Origin: Cubamyces lactineus
Taxonomy: Eukaryota; Basidiomycota; Agaricomycetes; Polyporales; Polyporaceae
NCBI GenBank assembly: GCA_022376465.1
Contig: JACDTU010000015.1
Location: forward strand, 248,001-312,000
Length of the DNA: 64,000 nt
Direction: 5' to 3'
Under the pieces are notes generated by a model that was not told the origin of the DNA, ran no database searches, and worked only from the letters and a program-made list of their open reading frames with translations. How positions within the stretch are numbered: position 1 is the stretch's first letter; the number at the start of each line of letters is the position of its first letter. The position numbers and the translations under genes are program-made. Positions 42,906-55,607 of the stretch are shown here, piece after piece.

Positions 42906-43585
42906 AAGGTAGTGACCTCACCCCGATTAGATGGTCATGTACTACGGGATGAACTTACGTTTGCTGTGGTCACAGGGTGCGGAAGATGCCTCTACCACGC
43001 AGCCGAAGAGGACAAACAGTCCACTGGACGCCATCTTGAACGCATCCCCTATCCAACGGCTCAGCAGGAAAATACGCTCGCCGTCCAAGGGATCATAGAA
43101 GAAGTTGCAGTAGTCGAGAGGCACGATGGCCGTTCTTCAGCGAAAGGAATGCGTTTCTTCCAATTCTCCTCGATTTAGATTAGTTGGAGTCTTGTACGAT
43201 AGCCGAGTATGTGGAGATGAGCCGCGAGGTCGTTATGGTAGTTTCGTACGTGATTGTTCTATTGCCCATATCTTCGTCTTCGCTCGATTCGAGTATTGCA
43301 CACGTTTGATGAAGTCGACGTTCGCCTCGGCGTTCTAGGGTTCGAGGTTGGTATGGGACGCTCGTAGGGAGCGTGCTGCGTGCGTGAGGGCAAGGCTCAT
43401 TGGCTCAAGGAGAGGCCCGAAAATCTCGACGCTTGTATCGTTTAAGCGCCGAGGGCGACCGGAGAGATCTTTACGAGATCTCTACTGAACTCATTGTAAA
43501 GTCTGAAGCTGAACCTGGAGCTCTTCTCTTCCCGCTCGCCTCTTCTCTTAGCTCTATCAGGTACTATCTAGGGCCTGACTCCAGG
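42906..43585. other. Intergenic region before ELP1
   Basis: No gene supported. A minus-strand frame (42942-43124) has a hydrophobic run but overlaps nothing recognisable. The ELP1 promoter must lie here. Confidence 0.4.
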
Positions 43586-46500
43586 ATGCGTAGCCTTTCG
43601 CTCCTCACCGTCGCCCAAACATCACTGTCCGCGTCCGAATTCGCATCTTCAGGGCAACCCCCAAGTATTACTGCCACAGCCGTAGACCTCGACCAAAACG
43701 CGCTTCTCATTGCAACAGAACGTCGAGATGTTTCAAATGATAGCGAGGCCACGGTAGCAATATGGAGACTGCGCGCGGATGAGACGCCAGACGAGGTGAG
43801 TGCAGGTCCTTCAGCCGAGAAACACGAGCCGCAATGTTTCTTAGGGCACGCCATCTCTGGTCACCAGCTTCCCTACACCAACACAACTGGCAGCCAATCC
43901 CTGGTCCAAGGGGACATCGAAGGGCGTAAAGCCCGCAAAAGAAGCAGAGATAGTATCACTCCACGTCCTGCCCGACTCTCATTCGCTTGTGGTCATTACC
44001 CGCGCGGGAGATATCACGACTATCGCGCTTGATGAGGATGCCCCGACGGTGAGTTATTATGATCACTATTGCCCTCGCGTATTCTTACACTGCGCAGGCT
44101 GAGGTAGTAGGCTCTGTAGATGGCGGCGTGATGGGCGCCGCTTGGAGCCCGGACGATACCTTGCTCGTGCTTGTTACAGGTACGCTCTACACCATGCGCG
44201 AGCTGAAATCACTTCAACATGAAGTTTGTACTGACAAAAACAAAAAAGGAGAGGACAAGTTGCTCCTCATGACGTCAACCTTCGATGTTCTCTCCGAAGG
44301 CCCCCTGCACCCGCGAGAATTTGGTGAGGAGGCCCCTGTCAACGTTGGTTGGGGCGCGAAACACACGCAATTCCATGGTTCGCTCGGAAAAGCCGCTGCC
44401 AAATCCTCAATACCACCAACAGCGGTAGGTGCCAGCCCCGATGATGACGGTCACGTCCGTGTCAGTTGGCGCGGCGATGGCGCGTATTTCACCGTTAGCG
44501 TGCTCGAAGGCGCGACGGAGGTGCGACACATTCCACATCTTGTTTTATTTTTCTCGCGTTAAACGCGCAAGATTATTAGCCCGAAGCAAGGCCTCATCGT
44601 ACGCTGCGCGTGTATTCGCGCGAAGCGGCTCTACAAAGTACCGCCGAGCCCGTCCCTGGGTTGGAGCACGCTTTATCCTGGCGCCCCTCGGGTAATCTCA
44701 TTGTCGCCACACAACGGTTCGGAAACATACCTGGAGAGACCGTACCGAAGTCTGAAGCCGGCTCGGGTCTTGGGCCTGGGCGCGATGGGCGGCACGACAT
44801 CGTGTTCTTTGAGCGCAATGGACTGAGACATGGGGAGTTCACTCTGAGAGAGTCTCTTCCTGCAGAGGCGGGGAAGGCTGTGAGCGACCGGCGCAAATGG
44901 GGATACCGAGTGCGCGAGGTAGGATGGAGTTCTGATTCGAACGTACTTAGTGTCTGGATCGAGCGCGAGGATGGTGATATAGGTCCGCAGTTCCACAACA
45001 TTCCACTTTTTGAACATCCCGACTGACATAGTTCATAGTTCAACTTTGGACCACCGGAAACTACCACTGGTGTGCAGCTCGTATCGTCGTGGTGCTGATG
45101 CATTGAGCTCATATGTCATACAGGTACCTGAAGCAGGAGATCGCTGCGCCTCCTAGTCAGGATGGTGCCCCCGGACGTTTCACTTCGGTTCAGTGGCATC
45201 CCGAGGATGCGCTCCGCCTGATTCTTACCACTCCTTGTAAGCCATGCCTTCACTTGCTCCGCGCCACCCGTGTCTGAAGCATTCTCGCAGCCGACATCAT
45301 CTCCCGCACGTATGCCTGGGATACGTTCGCTTCTCCCAGCCAACCCCCGATCGACTCAGGCTCAGTTGCAGTGATCGACGGCAGTGCGTATATCCGAACC
45401 CTCACATCGATCGAGGGTGTACTGACGATGTATATCTAGCGCGTATCCTCCTCACACCTTTCCGAAGTCAAAATGTTCCTCCGCCCATGGCTTCCCATAC
45501 GCTCTCACTCCAACTCCCACCAGAGCTGCAGCCCGCACAGCAGAAGCGGACACCGGTACCCATACATGCCGCCTTCGCTCCCACACGAGATCTGCTCGCG
45601 GTCCTCTGGGAGCATGGTGTCGTGCAGGTGTACGACCTGCAGACGCGTCTCGGACCTGGCCGTGGCAAAGTCATGGACCCGGTCCTGGTGTGCTCGAGGT
45701 CATGGGGCAGCGCCGGGAGTGTGAGGAGTTTCAGACAGGCCGTATTTGCGGTGCTGGGGGATGACGTTCGGCTCGCCGTTTTGGCCACAGAGTTGGCGGG
45801 GGACGCGAATGATATCGTCTCCGTTGTGGATGTTGCTGGGTCCGGTCAGGATGCGCCAGCTACAGAGGTAGGACTCCCTAAACACAGTGGTCGGCTGGTC
45901 CTCTCGCGGTTGATCGTATGGGAAGCGCCTGATGGGAGGCTTTTCGAAGGTATGCTCCATGGCATTTGTCCTGCTAACGATGCTGATGCCGGTGTAGTGG
46001 ACGTTGCAACAAAGAGCGCGTCTGAAGTGGCTCAATTCCCGGAATTCTGCTTCTGGAATACCCATGTTCTCGTAGATGACGGGAGCGAGGAGACCACAGC
46101 GCCACTGTTCATCGGGCAGTCTCATGGAAGCAAACTGCACGTTACGAACGGCCAAGCGACACGCACTCTTGCCACAAACATGAACTCATACACCACAACT
46201 CCGAGCTTCCTCGTCTACACGACAACCGCGCACGTCGCGCACTTCGCGCCGCTTAAGACGCTTGCCGCCCTGCTGAAGACTCCTGAGACTCCTCTCCCCG
46301 AGTTCGAGACGCGGAGGGTCGAGCGAGGGTCGAGGATCGTGACGGCGGTGCCGAGCACGATGAGCCTCGTGTTGCAGATGCCTAGAGGTAATCTGGAGAC
46401 CATCAACCCCAGGCCGATGGTCATGGAGATCGTCAAGCAAGACATTGACAGGTTTGTCACGATGTATAAAGGGCCGCAGTCATTAGTGCTAACGGTGACA

Positions 46501-48849
46501 CGGTAGCGGGAACTACGGCAAGGCGTTCACCGCTTGTCGAAAGCACAGGATCGACTTGAACGTCTTCGTGGAGCATGATCAGGACGCGTTCATCAAGGGC
46601 ATTCCTTCCTTCGTAGAGCAGGTGGCTGACGTCGACTACATCAACTTGTTCCTCACAAACCTTGGGTACGTCTAGCCTATACGCTTCGGGTGAATCACGA
46701 ACTTATTTGTGTGACAGCCAAGGACCTCTCGCAGCCGATCTAGTAGCGCGCATATGTGACGAGATTCGGTCAGAATTGGAGAAGAAGGACCTCAAGAAGT
46801 ATGTGAACTCGATACTAACTGCTCACGTCGTCAAGAGGCCGCCCGATCACGAAGCGGGCCTAGCATTACTCCTGCGGCTCAAAGGTTTGTTGTGCATACA
46901 ATCAACCCCTTAACGGATGCGCATGCTCACGCATCGAGCAGAGACGGAGCCAGATCTTGTTGAGGACGCCGTCAAGTACATCATCTTCCTGGTCGACGCG
47001 GACAAGCTATTCGACACCGCGCTCGGCATGTATGACTTCTCTCTGGTCCTAATGGTCGCCCAGCATGCGCAGAAGGTTAGATTTGTAACCTCCGTGTATG
47101 ACAGATTAAGTGAGATGCTCATACGGCTCCAGGACCCAAGAGAGTATCTCCCCTTCCTCCGAGAACTCCGCGCATTGGACCACTACTACCAGCGCTTCCG
47201 GATAGACGATCACTTGCGGAGGTATGAGAAGGCATTGACGAATCTGAGCCTTGCTGGTGAGCTATAATATTACATCCTCCTTCTGCTTCGTACTGATGAC
47301 GTGGTAGGCCCCGAGCGCTTCGACGAAGCTATGGAACACGTAGAGAAGCACCAGCTGTATGACCATGCGTTGTCCATATGGCGTGGCACGGATAAATACG
47401 AGGTAAGATATCATTCACCTTATCACGCATTTCCTATGCTTATGCCAGGACTAGGCTGTACTCAATATCTACGGCGACTGGCTGTTCGAGCGACGTGATT
47501 TCCGGGAGGCAGCTTTCGGTGAGTGTGATACAATCTAGGGATGTCCCACAGTCATTCTGATATCGCACCAGTGCTCCGACAGGCGAATAGGCCTGAAAAG
47601 GCCATGATCGCACATGAGAAGGCCCTTGAATGGCAAGAGCTCTTCGAGCTGGCGGTGCAGCGAGAGCTTTCAGATGACGAGCTCAAGGAGATCGCATACC
47701 GCGTCGCCGGTGAGTGTCAAATAATGCCAGACATCGACTAGTTGACTTATAAGATGCGAACAGAGGATCTCGTGTCGAAGAAGAGGACGTCGGAAGCAGC
47801 GCTAGTACTTCTTGACTATGCCAAAGACGTCCGCCAGGCTGTCATCGCTCTCGTAGAGGGCAGTCACTTCTCGGAAGCCAGACGCATCGTACGTCAACTC
47901 GCGGCCTGGCTGATTGTGGCCAGCACTCTAACATTCACACAGATTGTGCTGCACCGTCGGCCAGAACTCTTGGAGGAGATCATCCACCCAGGTGCACTGG
48001 AATGCCGTGCCCGCATTGCTGAAGACATGAGCGAGATGCGGGAGCAACTGAGGAAGCAAGTGAACCGAGTTCGCGAGCTGCGGATCCGGAAGGTCGAGGA
48101 ACCTGGTGAGTTCAAGATCAAGTGTACTGATGACGATGTGCATGCTGATGAAGTGCTGCAGAGGCTTTCTATGGCGTCGAGGACACGGAGCTGCACAATG
48201 TCGATGTCGTGACGGACATCTCAATGGCTCCAACCACGTTCACTCGGTATACCGTCGCGCCCTCCGCGATGTCTAAGACATCTTCGAAGTACGTCTCTCG
48301 CGCATATTCCTCTCTTACATAGTCTGATATTACTTCACAGACGTAGTTCACGTTCCAAGAGAAAACTAGAGCGCAAGGTCGGATCCGGACGAAAGGGTAC
48401 TGTGGACGAAGAAGAATACCTCCTGAAATCTGTGTTCAAACTTGTCACACGCTTCAATACCACACAGGGTATGTCGCCGCATCCGTCCGCTGTTTCATAC
48501 ACGGGCCGCTGATGAGCATTCGATACCGATAGCCGACAGCGCGAGCCTTCTTCCCCATCTCCTTCAGTTCACGGAGGAGCATCGCGCCGAGGCCGCTTCG
48601 CTGCAGCTGGAACTTCAAGAGTTTGCAGCAGAGCTGAGCGCAGCCGTCGAAGAGATCTGGAAGAAGGCGCCCGAGGGTGATGAGCCCACGGAGACTGCCC
48701 CCGCGGCGGACAGTTGGGCGGCGCGCATGGAAGCGTACGAAAAACAAAAGCATATCAATCCCGTGGATAAGGTGGCCAAACCAGAGTTGGGCAAGCCGGA
48801 ATGGAAGCTTCGCTTGCCCGATGCCCGTGGCTCTACCTATACCCGTTGA
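43586..48849 (+). CDS. ELP1: Elongator complex subunit 1 (Elp1/Iki3), 1387 aa, 21 exons
   Basis: Elp1 is the scaffold of Elongator, which makes the mcm5/ncm5 modifications on wobble uridines of tRNAs. Start MRSLSLL at 43586; stop TGA 48847-48849. Introns: 43796-43844, 44049-44097, 44180-44248, 44521-44579, 44983-45038, 45070-45123, 45237-45290, 45384-45439, 46452-46506, 46666-46717, 46885-46938, 47076-47132, 47257-47307, 47403-47454, 47519-47571, 47710-47763, 47889-47942, 48106-48161, 48289-48340, 48469-48532. The sum leaves exactly 1388 codons. N-terminal WD40-type propellers include GAAWSPDD, VSWRGDGAYF and SVQWHPED; the solenoid part includes DPREYLPFLRELRALDHYYQ, YGDWLFERRDF and LRQANRPEKAM; the basic SKRKLERKVGSGRKG near the C-terminus is the conserved tRNA-binding region. 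Normal family length. No damage seen. Confidence 0.93.
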
Positions 48850-48968
48850 TGGCCTGCGGGAGCGATAGCAGGGGCGAAGAAACGGGAGAAGAAACCATGT
48901 TGTAGTTGTACAACTAATACTGATACGCACACACGGATGCATGTAGCCAATAGTGTAGACGCCTGAAA

Positions 48969-51019
48969 TCAGAAGCCAAGAACCTCGTTCGCGGCTGCAA
49001 TCGCCTGGCGCTCCCCTTCGTTCACGAAGGACTCGTGGCGGAAGGGTTCGAATCCGAGGACGCGCCGGCCTTCGAGGTGGTCAACGTCTTCCACTTTGCC
49101 GCGACCGGCGAACCGTGATTCGCCTTCACCGCTAGGAAAGTCCCTGTAATCGGATTTTGCTCAGTTCGGGGAAGTGCAGAAGAGAGGAAGCGTGATAGAC
49201 CACATACGGCGCCGGGAGGCCTTGCAAAAATGTAGCCCGCTGGTCGCGCAGGTATGCCGCGCTGTGAGTGCATCAGTCAGATAAGCGTTCAACGTTCAGC
49301 CAGCGGTAGAGAAGCTTAGAATGCCTCACTTTCGCTCGGTAAGCGGGACGGCAGGGATGTAGAACACCGAAGAGTCCCCTACGCCGTTGTGGTCGCGTTC
49401 GACAGCATGGATGACATCCGTATGCCCTGAAACACATCACAACCTCACTCAGCATCGAGCATCATCACTAGCGAAGCGTCCAGCTTCTGTCCGAATGTTG
49501 CCTCACAGTAGACCTGGTCCCCCGGCTCGACGCGTGGAATCGAAACGACCGTCTGCTCTATCTTGAGGTGCGGATGAGTCTCGGGGGTGATCGCCTGCGT
49601 CTTTCCCGGGGTGCTGCCAGGGAAGGTGGGATCTTCCAGGTCGAGAACCCAAGCATCGGCCTCGAGGGGGATATCAGACGGTTTAGTAACGCCAGCAGCT
49701 GCTTCGGCGCGGAGACGGAAGAACGGCCGGAGGATGAGGTATGCCGTGGCGAGCGATAACATAGGGAGGACACGGAGAGTGCCCTCGCCGGGGCCGGTGT
49801 TGGATAGGGCCGTCCATCCCTGCCACGGGCGGAAGATGGTGCACTGATTCCTGTTCGCAACAACAAGGATGGTGAGAAGCGTGATAGGTAACATAAACGA
49901 AATTTAGCTGAGAACAAAGAACAATCACTCACGGTGCATTGTACAAATCCTGGATCGCATCGAGCCTCGGCGAGATATCGAACGGGTCGTGCTCGCGCCA
50001 CGCCTCGCCGCCCTCCAAGATGCGCTTCCAGCACACACGGAACGCCGGGTCCTCCCAGCGCTCGATGCTGCCGCCGTCGATGTGCGGCCCGAGCGTGAAC
50101 GCGCTGGGCCCGGGCAGGCGGACGCGGAGGCGGTCGAAGTACGAGATCGGCGTGCGGACGCTGATGGGCGAGTTCGGGTCCGACGTGTGCCAGAGCGAGA
50201 GGAGGTACTTCTGCGTCGTGATGAGCGCCGGGTGCGTGCGCGCGAGGATCTGCGGCTTGGAGTTGTAGATTTCGTAGAAGACGATGTTTTCGGGAGGAGA
50301 GCCTGGGTGACAGAGATGAGCTATTGGCCGTGGCGGTGGAGATGGTGTGGCATACCCGTTACTTTGTCACGGTTGGCGGCGATGTAGTCCATGAGCGACT
50401 GCTTCCAACCCATTGCCTCCTAACGAGAGGGCGGTAACACATCAAACATCGAACAAGCAGTTACAATTATTAGCTGACTTACTTCCTTCGGCACACCACC
50501 TTTCACAATGAGGACACCGGTCTTCTTGAGTATCTTCAGCTGTTCATCGGACAAACCCTTCTGGATATCCTCATACGGGACCTGCAAGATTACCTGTCCA
50601 AAGCATCACCGTCAGCACCCCACAACAGCGGAGAGAGCGACGAATATGAATACAACCTCAGCACCCCGCTCCTCAATCTCCTTCGTCGCGCCCTCAAGCT
50701 CCTCCAACACCCCGCGCCAGCTCTGCTCAATGGCAGCCGGATCGACACATATCTCCTTCTTCAAGTCCGCAAAACGCGGCGGGAACGGCGGCCCCTCAGA
50801 AATCAAGTTCTCAAAGAACTCCATGATCGTGCCCTCCTTCTTAGTGACCCGACGAGGGGACACAGCCTGGGCCAGCCCTCTCTCGAGGGTGAGGGCCCGC
50901 TGGCGGGGCGCAGCATCGTCACTGTGTCCACCGCGGAATAGCGGGTGGGCACGCGGAAACGCAGGGGCAACGGCGAGCGGGCGGGAGAGACGGCTGGAAA
51001 CGCGCGAGAGCAGAGGCAT
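48969..51019 (-). CDS. DUF1479 (YbiU-like) putative 2-oxoglutarate/Fe(II) oxygenase, 525 aa
   Basis: The minus-strand join is 51019..50657, 50593..50483, 50419..50356, 50302..49933, 49850..49507, 49426..49330, 49261..49208, 49143..48969, all in frame. The N-terminus (MPLLSRVSSRLSRPLAVAPA) is Arg/Ser-rich without acidic residues, like a mitochondrial presequence. Metal ligands seem to be the HxD of GPHIDGGSIERWEDP and a His in YWHTDVIHAV, the conserved DUF1479 motifs. PWQGWTALSNTGPGEGTLRVLP is also typical. The family reaction is not known; an oxygenase role is inferred from the fold. The TATATG-like sequence near 51100 may be its promoter. The gene runs tail to tail with ELP1, with 119 bp between stops. 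Confidence 0.85.
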
Positions 51020-51785
51020 TGCGACGGCTCTTGGAGAGGTCAAAGTGGGGGGCGAGGAGACGAGTTCCCAGGGCCTCTACCCCTCCCTTTATACCATATA
51101 CCAAATTATTCTTGCATTCGTTGGCAACAGAGTTCGACTGCGCCGAACAACTCGCACCTCCCGCCCACACCCCAGCAGCCAGCTGACCTACGCAGGTGCA
51201 AGACCTCGTACCCAGCGGGATGCTGAGGTTCTCGCCCCACACCCGTCGCAGCCTCGGTCTTCCCCCTTTTTTTTTCACGCGGCAGTCTTCTAGCTCGCGC
51301 ATGCAGCGGAGTATGACGCCTCTCGCTAACCATGTAAGCCAGCCAAGCACGCTACGGAGGGTCGGAGACGGACGCAGCGGGCGTTGAACAGGCTCCCAAA
51401 CTCGCACGCGACTAGCGGTGTTGGGGTGCACCGGCGCTTCACGAGCAACTTTGGCATTGAGAGTTTGGCCGAGATTATACCGAGGATACGCCGTACGGGC
51501 GCTCAGGGCGAGGCGCGACTCTCGTCTACGCACGCCTGTTGAGAGATTGTTCTGTCCTGTTCAGCGTGCGATTCGAGGCAAGCGGCAGGAATCTCTGTGG
51601 TATGCATTGTTCTTCTGTCAAATTCCATGATTATATATCCAACCCTAATTACAACTGGGATAGCCATGTGAATCACCGCAGCCAGAACAACACCGGTAAG
51701 GAACTCACCATCTACGATGGACTAGACTATGCAGCCGTATGCACCCGTCATAGAGGCTCGAGTCCATTAGGATATGGGACATCTG
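51020..51785. other. Intergenic, 0.77 kb
   Basis: Holds the DUF1479 promoter (minus) and the 3' UTR of the oxidoreductase. A run of nine T lies at about 51267. No gene seen. Confidence 0.4.
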
Positions 51786-53574
51786 TCACCGCCCTTTCCG
51801 GCTCTCCTCGACGCCATCCACGATCTCGCTCTCGAACGCGAACTTCCCAGTCGCCTGCAGCCGACGCACGATGACGTCCCCGAGCGCCGTCGCAGGCGTG
51901 AGCACGCCGCCGGAGCGTGCAGTATAAGGCAGGGACTCGTCTTCGAGCAGGAGCCCGAGCGCGCACTCAGATATCATCGCTGCAAATGACACGGTGAGAA
52001 GTGCGTTGGAGAACGACGAGAGAGGGAACCTGCCTGCGGTGCGAAGGTACCCGGGGTCGCCATCCACACGCATGACGGTCTTCGCCCACGTCTCCGGGGA
52101 CGTCGCCGTGACCGTGTAGTTGGTCGCGTTCAGATAGCCCTTTTCCATCGCCCTGCAGCCCGCAGCCCGAGGGTCAGAGATATCCATGATAGTAGAAGGC
52201 TGGGAACGTGTGACCGTTGACGTACTTGTCGGAGGCACCCTCCCCAGGCTGGGGGAAGAACTTCGAGACGAGCCACCGGACCTAAATCCACCCGTGACGT
52301 CAGCACCATCTCATGAAGGCGGACGACCGTTTGGGCGTGTGCGTACCGGGGCCACGAGCATGAGAGAGAACGCGGCAGCTAACAGGGTGCTCATAAGCGC
52401 TGCAGCGAAGAACGAGCCCGATCGGGGCACGATGTATTCGGCGTAACGGAAGTGGGGCCCGTACGCGAGCGGACGTAGCCTCTCCTCCGTCTCGCGTACA
52501 CGCCGCTCGCCGTAGAGCGCGTTGGCCGCTGTGAGCGCGAACTGGTTCAGGCCGAACGAACGCTGGACGATCGATCGATTGGACGGGCCCATGACGAACA
52601 TCCCCGCATACTTGGCGGGGGAGGAGAATGGCACCCGCGTGGCGAGCCGGAACCCAGGGCTTGGTGCGCCGCGGACTGTGAACAACGGGGTATTAGTATG
52701 ACGTCCTGTTGATTCAGACATGCATATATGCGTTGGAAAGACGCATACTTGGGCTGAGGGCATAATCCCTGTGCGCTTCATCGACTCTGACGCGCGGTGC
52801 CTCCGAGAGCGTACTGAGGAGCGTTGCCGTGGAACCTCCGGACGCGCCGGGCAAGTAGACGTCGTAGAACGTCTGCGAGAGGCCAAGCTCGACCTCCGGA
52901 CCGAGTTTGCGCTTCAGCGTTTGGTTGGAGAGGTAGACGGTGATGTCGGCAGGTAACGAATCGAATCCGCAGGACGGTACGATGATGGCACCTGTCTTTG
53001 TGGCCAAATAGTCATAGCTGAGCAACGGCAACTTGAGTTAGTATACGCAGGGGCGTTCATGATGTCCGAACGTACAGATCAATGATTCTCCGTGCGAAAT
53101 GCGGTTCTCCGCTGAGGTCGACATAGCGCTTCCCGTGCACCGCGCACGCCCTAGTAGAACCAATTTGAGTTTGGTCCTGAAGCCGGCGCGCGGAGAGCCC
53201 ACACTCACCTGACCACATTCGTGCCCCATCTCCAGTATGGACCCACAGCATTTATCACGACCTTGGCGTCCTTGACCGCCTTCTCGACGTCCTCGTACCG
53301 CGTGACGTCGACCTGGACGAGCTGCACGCTGTCATCGAGGCCAAGAGTCCGCTTGAGCGCCTCGCCCTTGGATTTCGAGCGCACGCCGAGGGCGAGGGAG
53401 AACGAGGAGCGTTGTGGGTGGCTGTAGAGATAGCGGGTAATGAGACGACCCGTGAAGCCTGCGACGGGTCCAATTCCCCCAATGCTCGGGATCAGTCTGG
53501 TGGGGACACACTCGGTTAGTAGACGAGGTCTCGGTCTGCTGACCTGTGGCTCCCAGCACGAGGATATCGACCAT
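51786..53574 (-). CDS. Saccharopine dehydrogenase-like oxidoreductase (SCCPDH type), 440 aa
   Basis: The minus-strand join is 53574..53544, 53458..53209, 53150..53076, 53017..52749, 52675..52347, 52281..52226, 52152..52034, 51979..51786. The N-terminal Rossmann motif GATGFTG is created by the first splice. Then come VINAVGPYWRWG, YVDLSGEPHF, PSCGFDSLPAD and a C-terminal DPGYLRTA...MISECALGLLL, all usual for this family. A hydrophobic stretch (SFFAAALMSTLLAAAFSLML, about residue 310) could associate with lipid droplets or membranes, as animal SCCPDH does. The last intron (51980-52033) is proposed as GC-AG; without it the frame stays open but 18 foreign residues split a conserved segment. Lysine metabolism is not implied: true saccharopine dehydrogenases differ. 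Confidence 0.85.
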
Positions 53575-54457
53575 CGCTGTATTTGTTTGTTGTATGCCCG
53601 ATCCGTCCAAAGAGTCAGAAGAGTAGGATGGAGGTGGTGGAGGAGGTTTCGATGTTCGAGGACACCGGCCGTCGGGGGCAAGGCTGGGACGCGACCCCGA
53701 GCGCCTGCCGGGGCAATGACGCAGCTGCGGCCCGACGCCTGCGCCGCACACAGTGCGCAGATCATGCTATTCGCATCCATCGCGCTACACCGAGCTATCA
53801 ACAGGCCCATGTCTGCTAACAAGTCGGACGTTTGACTGCTGGACAGATGGTACGACAGCCAAGTGGCATAAACATGTGATTCAGTGGAGTCGACATAGCA
53901 CCTTAATGCTTCTGAACGGCACTGGCATACGGCTGTGGTGGACAGACTGGGAGCCACGGCAATAAATATCGCGTACACAGCATTCTACTACAGACAGCGG
54001 TGGGCTGTCACCGTCTTGTCAGTTCACCTTAGTTCTTGCATGGCACTGAAGTGTAGGAGCCATCTGACGAACGAGACACCCGACGGACATCAGGCAGTGT
54101 GGGAGACGCAATCATCGATGCAGGATTGCATCTCATGAACGCGTACGACGTCGATGCATGACACAATGCGGTACCCGTCCCAGCCGACGCACACTCGAAA
54201 CTCCACAGCTACGCTTCCAGCGGATGCCGCTCGATATGCGCATTGCGGATGTGGGCTCTTACAGCGTCCGACGACGGTGCCCGGCGTTCCCTGCATCCAC
54301 ATAGAATGCCCGCCTCGCGCCAAGAACTGCACTGGATGTCAGTACAAGGCGCATGGATACTCACGGGTTCTGTGTGTCAGAAGAGACGTCCATAACAATG
54401 TCCCAAGCAGATGAAATACACAGAGGGTGGTCGTAATCGTACAACAAAGGATAGTTC
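53575..54457. other. Intergenic, 0.9 kb
   Basis: Contains the promoter of the oxidoreductase and the 3' UTR of CWC15. Only short frames without motifs. Confidence 0.4.
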
Positions 54458-55607
54458 ACTACAGAAGCGGCGAGTCAGATCGGAGTCCCACGGACGACCA
54501 AGCCGCGGACATACCTTGATGAACTTCGCCATGAACTTTCTGCAATCGTCGCACATACGGGTGAGAACTTATCACGTGCGAGGGTAATGGTATGCAGACG
54601 TACTTGTGGAACTCTGTCCGCAACAAGTCGTTCACGAACTGGGGGTCCTTGTCCTTGTCCCGGATATTGACAGCCTGGTTCTTGAAAATGAGATCTGTCG
54701 TCGGGGAGACGCATCGCATCAGCCTCCGTCCTTCCCTCTCGTCCTCTCTCTTCCCGGCCCAGAACCAGTACCAGAGCCGGAACCAAAGCCAGAACGAGGA
54801 GCGTAGAGCGGAGGGAACACGTACCGTCGTCCCACCGCCGCTTCACCGCGAACGTGCCCGGCTTCGTCGTGTTCACGCCGTTCGGGGTCTGGCCGAGTGC
54901 TGCAGCAAGGTTCAGCAGCGGGTTCGCCGTCGCAATCTCCACCTCGCGCTGCGCCTGGACGGACGCGGACTGCTCCCGCTCTTGCCGCTCCTTCTCCTCT
55001 GCTCGCTCCCGCTTAATCTTCTCCAGCTCGCGGAGAAGCTCAGCCGTGTCGTCCTCTTCGTCGTCCTCGTCTTCATCCCTGATGATGCACAACGCGTGCC
55101 ATCAGCATTTCCACAAAAGTCGTTGAGCTGGAAACAGGGTGTCACGCACTCGTCATCCTCGTCCGCGTCTTCGTTCTCGCCCTTCTCGCTCTTCTCGTCC
55201 TCATCATCATCGTCTTTGTCCAGCTCCAGCGCCTCCTGCAGCAGCTTTCGCCGCTTGTTCGACTCCTCGTCCTGCTGCTGGCCCTCTTTCGCGCTCCCGT
55301 TCTCCACAGCGAGTGGAGGTTTACCCTCCGCTTTGCGTTTCCTGTCACGCGCCTCCGCCTCCGCCGCAAGCAGTTCTGCGCGCAAGTCCCGCTTGGCTAC
55401 CTCTGCGGCTGAGGTCTGTCCTGGTTGCCTAACATGGATCAAACGCGAGTAAATACAGAGTAGATAGATAACTTCTTTGTATGACTAGACGCACCGGAAC
55501 TTGAGCTTGGTGTGGGCAGCCATGTCCCGGACAGAGAACTGGCGCGAGCCACCCTTCACGTCCTTCGCCTGCGCCGGATCCCATGTCGGCCTGTGAGCTG
55601 TAGACAT
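54458..55607 (-). CDS. CWC15: Spliceosome factor Cwc15/Cwf15, 254 aa
   Basis: Cwc15 is a component of the Prp19/NTC-related part of the active spliceosome. The minus-strand join is 55607..55495, 55428..55150, 55078..54825, 54694..54604, 54539..54515, 54460..54458. The start MSTAHRPTWDPAQAK and HTKLKFRQPGQTS are the conserved N-terminus; a long acidic, Lys-rich middle (DEDDEEDD, KRERAEEKERQERE) is normal; the C-terminal block FAVKRRWDDG, DLIFKNQAVN and TEFHKKFMAKFIK is diagnostic. The last intron (54461-54514) leaves a terminal exon whose only coding content is the stop codon; the protein end then matches the usual ...KYIK-type end of the family. Confidence 0.92.

Noticed and set aside
42942..43124. 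Minus-strand frame with hydrophobic run (SSGLFVLFGCVVEA)
   Set aside because: A possible intron would extend it into the last exon of A' on the other strand; no family known, so not called.
50508..51293. Plus-strand frame of 261 codons
   Set aside because: Overlaps the first exons of the DUF1479 gene in antisense; no homology seen.
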